Shown here: one piece after another, positions 21,002 to 23,442 of the stretch | Position numbering within the stretch: position 1 is the first letter of the stretch | How the letters are laid out: every line of letters starts with the position of its first letter | Source: CAYILC01 sp964364145 | GTDB lineage: Bacteria; Patescibacteriota; Microgenomatia; UBA1400; UBA12028 | Direction of reading: 5' to 3' | NCBI GenBank assembly: GCA_964364145.1 | Contig: CAYILC010000004.1 | Span: forward strand, 1-23,442 | DNA length: 23,442 nt | Notes under the pieces: generated by a model | What the model saw: only the letters and a program-made list of their open reading frames with translations | Told to the model about the DNA's origin: nothing | Databases searched by the model: none | Translations under genes and position numbers: made by a program

Positions 21002-22039
21002 ATGGCACGATCTATTGCAAGCAAACATCAACATTCGGATTACACATATTTTTACGACCGTCGAAGCGAATATCTTCAGATGAACAAGTTGACTTCGTTG
21101 GGGAAAATAGCGGTTGGATTGGTGCATGATCTGGCCAACATGACACAGTACACGCTTCAACATGCCGACAACGCCCAGATCGACAACATTCAAAACAATC
21201 ACAAGAACAACGAAATTCAACACACTGTCCAAGGCGTTCACGATATTGCACGCTTGGTAGACGCAACACGAAAACGTATCTCACACGAACAGGAATTGAT
21301 CTGGTTTTCTCCTGCTATAGAGACTGTACATGCAAAAAAGTTACTAGACTATAAGATGCGTGCTCAACATATTGAAATTTCATTTTCATTTGAGCCACAC
21401 ATTGCATTGTTTGGATCTCCGGCTCAATTTTATCAGTGCATTTCTAACCTCCTCATTAATGCAATAGAGGCGTATGGAACTTCTTCTTCGTCGTCCTTAA
21501 TCGCTCCAGTCAAAAACATGCCAAGAAAAATTGTTATAAAGATACGGCACGCTTCACCATATGTGATTATCACCATTCGAGACTGGGCCGGAGGAATCTC
21601 GAAAACAAAAAGCCGACTTATTTTTAAACCGTTTTACACAACAAAATCACCAACGAAGGGTTTGGGACTTGGATTGTCCCTGGTGAAAGACATCATGAAA
21701 GACACCTTTCACGGAAAAATTGTGTTTCATACGTTACCTAAAGAAGGAACAACATTTGGATTGTTATTTCCTCGATGGAAACTTCGACAACAAAGATGCA
21801 TGAGAAATAGTAAAGTTCAGGACTCGCGCAATTCCTCGCGCAATTCCTTGTCAGCCGACCATCGGTACAGTATGCTGAAAGAAGATGCAAAACGATCAAC
21901 AACCAATACCAGAAACACAGCAGACGAATCCACAGCCAACTCAACAGCAAGCGCAGGAGTTTGTTCCGCCCCAGCAACCAATAAAAGAAGAAACGTTGCT
22001 CTCATGGGAGTCACCGGAACGGCCCTTCAAGAAGCGTGA
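21002..22039 (+). CDS. Soluble orphan histidine kinase with anomalous C-terminal tail
   Basis: The protein has a HisKA-type dimerisation helix with the phospho-acceptor H42 in LGKIAVGLVHDLANMTQ. The ATPase domain carries the N-box (NLLINAIEA, 149-157), the G1 box DWAGGIS (194-200), the F-box IFKPFYTTK (207-215) and the G2 box GLGLGLSLV (220-228). No transmembrane segment or sensor domain precedes H42, so it is cytosolic and must be controlled by a partner. The kinase fold ends near residue 258 (TFGLLFP). The remaining 85 or so residues are Ser/Thr/Asn/Arg-rich, contain a 12-bp tandem duplication, and for 155 nt overlap the next gene in another frame. A lost stop or a frameshift near 21800 would explain this. 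No response regulator with a DNA-binding domain is adjacent, but a receiver-like gene converges at 22466. Confidence 0.85.
   Translation: MARSIASKHQHSDYTYFYDRRSEYLQMNKLTSLGKIAVGLVHDLANMTQYTLQHADNAQIDNIQNNHKNNEIQHTVQGVHDIARLVDATRKRISHEQELIWFSPAIETVHAKKLLDYKMRAQHIEISFSFEPHIALFGSPAQFYQCISNLLINAIEAYGTSSSSSLIAPVKNMPRKIVIKIRHASPYVIITIRDWAGGISKTKSRLIFKPFYTTKSPTKGLGLGLSLVKDIMKDTFHGKIVFHTLPKEGTTFGLLFPRWKLRQQRCMRNSKVQDSRNSSRNSLSADHRYSMLKEDAKRSTTNTRNTADESTANSTASAGVCSAPATNKRRNVALMGVTGTALQEA
21824..21847 (+). repeat. 12-bp tandem duplication
   Basis: The unit TCGCGCAATTCC occurs twice head to tail (21824-21835, 21836-21847). It keeps the kinase frame (repeating R-N-S-S) and lies just after a cluster of stops in the other forward frames, upstream of the start of the membrane protein gene. 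Confidence 0.8.
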
Positions 22040-22469
22040 TCGCGAGTACTACACCACGATTGGCGTGATTGTGTTTTTGGTCAGCATTATTTTATTTTTC
22101 GCAGGGCAGTTTTTGCCGATTGCCGTTGTGGTGTCGTTCGCGTTTTTAAGCTATGTATTGGCGTCTGTTCCGCCAGATAACACACTGCATCAGGTAACAA
22201 ACAAAGGCATTCGCTCGGGAGGGAAGTTGTATACATGGAATAATCTCGGCAGATTTTGGTTTACCACGCGGTTTCAACAACATATCCTGAATATTGAGCA
22301 TAATCATGCACTTTTGACAAAGCTCATACTGCTCCTTGGCGACCAGGATAAAGAAGAACTCGCGCGTGTTTTGGAGTTGTATTTGGTGAATGAAACGCCA
22401 GCGCTGACATGGTGGGATACCTCGGCTATGTGGTTGCAAAAAAAGTTTCCGTTAGAAAAAACTGGTTAA
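21885..22469 (+). CDS. Conserved-type membrane protein with two transmembrane helices
   Basis: This 194-residue protein opens with a Gln/Pro-rich, disordered segment (1-40) and a charged stretch. Two adjacent membrane helices follow (about 54-72 and 75-93), joined by a turn at QFLPIA. The remaining 100 residues form a soluble domain with KLYTWNNLGRFWF and a helix LILLLGDQDKEELARVLELYLV. The short turn puts both ends on the same side of the membrane, probably the cytosol. I recognise the layout as one seen in CPR genomes but know no function. Its first 155 nt overlap the tail of the kinase frame. Only a weak GAAAGAAG precedes the ATG, so it may depend on coupled translation. Confidence 0.75.
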   Translation: MQNDQQPIPETQQTNPQPTQQQAQEFVPPQQPIKEETLLSWESPERPFKKRDREYYTTIGVIVFLVSIILFFAGQFLPIAVVVSFAFLSYVLASVPPDNTLHQVTNKGIRSGGKLYTWNNLGRFWFTTRFQQHILNIEHNHALLTKLILLLGDQDKEELARVLELYLVNETPALTWWDTSAMWLQKKFPLEKTG

Positions 22470-23167
22470 TGTTCCCCTTTCTTTTTCTCCTTCCCAAAAC
22501 TTGGAGTTTCTGCGGAAAGTAATGGTCGAGTTAGGTATGGGATAACATTAACTCCAGAGAAACCTTGTTTGCGCATAAATGTATCAACAATAGGAGTGTG
22601 AATACTCAAATCTGGAATAAGTTCTTTTATTCCTTTCAGACGATGGTTGAAACTCCCATCATCACCACTAACATTGCTTAATATTCTTATGACACCAGAA
22701 TAACCAGCTGCCCGTAAAACTAGCGCAACTTCATTTCCATCGGGTTGAGAGCGATCAAAACATGTCTCAAGGATATCCCTATCGATATTCCGACCTGTTG
22801 GTGTAACCGGGAATTGCATGTTTAATTTTCCCATCCAATAAACCACATCTCTTGCGTAAATTTTCCATAAATACTTGTTATGTTCAAGAGCAAGGTCAAG
22901 AAGGAGCATTGTAGCCGGAAGACCAGCATTTCCTGCGAAAGCCAGAGAGAAAAGTTTTTCTAAACTATCTGCTGTTGCAACACCAACTCGAACATCCGGT
23001 CTTTGCCTAATGATGAGATCTAGTTCACGAAGAACTTTTTCCCTGAAGTGTTTTTCATCATCGGCTACAACGCAAAAAATATCAAAAGGTTCGTTTATGT
23101 GTGGTTTTGGAGCAAGAACACTCCTTAACAATGTCGAAATGAGACCTCGCTCACGTTTGCCATCCAT
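22466..23167 (-). CDS. Receiver-like protein with an internal insertion
   Basis: The 233-residue protein looks like a response-regulator receiver interrupted after its third strand. FDIFCVVADDEKHFREKV (28-45) supplies the acidic pair D36-D37. PATMLLLDLAL (84-94) gives the candidate phospho-Asp D91. About 47 unrecognised residues then intervene before PDGNEVALVLRAAGYSGVIRILSN (142-165), a standard receiver helix 4 and strand 4 with S164 at the Ser/Thr position. The conserved Lys may be replaced by Arg in YLTRPL. There is no DNA-binding output domain. AAGGAAGG just upstream supports the ATG at 23167, and TGATAGAAT on the minus strand (23212-23204) is an extended -10. It converges on the membrane protein gene and overlaps it by 4 nt, close to the orphan histidine kinase. 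Partnership with that kinase is inference. Confidence 0.65.
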   Translation of the reverse strand: MDGKRERGLISTLLRSVLAPKPHINEPFDIFCVVADDEKHFREKVLRELDLIIRQRPDVRVGVATADSLEKLFSLAFAGNAGLPATMLLLDLALEHNKYLWKIYARDVVYWMGKLNMQFPVTPTGRNIDRDILETCFDRSQPDGNEVALVLRAAGYSGVIRILSNVSGDDGSFNHRLKGIKELIPDLSIHTPIVDTFMRKQGFSGVNVIPYLTRPLLSAETPSFGKEKKKGEH

Positions 23168-23270
23168 AACCTTCCTTTAGATTCGGGCAGAGATCTTGGC
23201 GACATTCTATCATTTATAAAATTATATAAAACTGTCAGAAATGAATGATACTTTGAAATCCATTCTTATC

Positions 23271-23279
23271 TGGTACAAT
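23271..23279 (+). promoter_or_regulatory. Extended -10 promoter of tRNA-Arg
   Basis: TGGTACAAT is identical to the element before tRNA-Ser(GCT). TTGAAA at 23253-23258 is a possible -35 box at a short 15-bp spacing. A 5' leader of about 18 nt would be trimmed by RNase P. Confidence 0.5.
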
Positions 23280-23304
23280 TGCATGTGTTCCGCGTGATTT
23301 TGGC

Positions 23305-23376
23305 GCCTCCATAGTTCAATGGATAGAATACGAGCTTGCGGAGCTTGGGATTGTGGTCCGATTCCACATGGAGGCA
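23305..23376 (+). tRNA. tRNA-Arg (anticodon GCG)
   Basis: The acceptor stem pairs GCCTCCA (23305-23311) with TGGAGGC (23369-23375), with discriminator A23376 and no encoded CCA. The anticodon stem CGAGC/GCTTG (one G-U) holds the loop TTGCGGA with GCG at 23338-23340. The T-arm is TGTGG/CCACA with loop TCCGATT. Most bacteria read CGU and CGC with an inosine-modified ACG tRNA, so GCG is notable. Confidence 0.93.
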
Positions 23377-23410
23377 CAAAAAGCAAAACATGTTGTCTCG
23401 CTAAAGCACT

Positions 23411-23442
23411 GGAGAGGTCGCATAGTGGTCTAGTGCGGATGT
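23411..23442 (+). tRNA. 5' part of a class II tRNA (Ser or Leu), cut by the window end
   Basis: GGAGAGG looks like an acceptor 5' strand, followed by a D-arm GCATAGTGGTCTAGTGC whose layout matches the D-arms of the tRNA-Ser genes in this window. The anticodon is outside the window, so the amino acid cannot be given. It begins 34 nt after tRNA-Arg and may be co-transcribed with it. Confidence 0.5.

Noticed and set aside
20563..21241. Minus-strand frames of 131-153 residues upstream of the zinc-ribbon gene
   Set aside because: They run antisense to the histidine kinase and out of frame with the zinc-ribbon protein, whose start is fixed by a strong ribosome-binding site.
1..23442. CRISPR array, insertion sequence or rRNA gene
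   Set aside because: I saw no regularly spaced repeats, no transposase or terminal inverted repeats of an insertion sequence, and no rRNA sequence.

Overview
The window looks like a chromosomal segment of a small-genome, uncultured bacterium, most likely of the Candidate Phyla Radiation (Patescibacteria). The support is indirect: an initiation factor IF-2 with no N-terminal domain, a zinc-finger-less J-protein, a short two-helix membrane protein and a zinc-ribbon miniprotein of a kind I associate with that group, many tRNA genes without encoded CCA, and compact overlapping genes. UGA and UAG both act as ordinary stops, so the code is the standard bacterial one, not the UGA-Gly code of SR1/Gracilibacteria. 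A run of 100 N at 2265-2364 is a scaffold gap, so linkage across it is only as good as the scaffolding.

Region 1 (1-2264): a class B J-protein (+) converges on radC (-). Upstream of radC, in the same operon, is a small receiver-like protein. A divergent XRE-family regulator faces that operon across a perfect 8-4-8 inverted repeat, a likely operator. The XRE gene is cut by the gap.

Region 2 (2365-4113), AT-rich accessory DNA: tRNA-Ser(GGA), a TIR-domain protein with an unrecognised C-terminal half, the broken remains of a MNT/HEPN toxin-antitoxin pair (premature amber codon in MNT, C-terminal loss in HEPN), and a small unknown basic protein.

Region 3 (4164-7296): an NAD operon on the minus strand (nadD, nadE, then a PIG-L/LmbE deacetylase, all overlapping), tRNA-Ser(GCT), upp, and a second AGY-type tRNA-Ser with the very unusual anticodon ACT. 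The 3' end of that last tRNA is repeated 142 bp downstream like an attachment site. An AAA ATPase of the DUF4143 type and a degenerate phosphoribosyltransferase-like gene follow at once.

Region 4 (9170-20807), the transcription/translation core: nusA-infB on the plus strand, converging with rpoB-rpoC on the minus strand. Behind rpoB on the minus strand lie mltG and a zinc-ribbon gene. Both nusA and rpoB have a good sigma-70 promoter, then an intrinsic-terminator-like hairpin in the leader, then the gene. This suggests that RNA polymerase and its elongation/termination factor are both controlled by attenuation. RpoB carries substitutions in the rifampicin pocket and RpoC has an altered trigger-loop motif.

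Region 5 (20865-23442): a soluble orphan histidine kinase whose promoter region has 11-bp-phased direct repeats, a membrane protein overlapping its odd C-terminal tail, a convergent receiver-like protein with an internal insertion, tRNA-Arg(GCG), and the start of a further class II tRNA running off the end.

Two recurring promoter themes stand out. The first is an extended -10 of the form TGGTAnnnT in front of tRNA genes, nusA, rpoB and the kinase. The second is -10 boxes only 6-7 nt before the start codon of several genes, which implies leaderless mRNAs.
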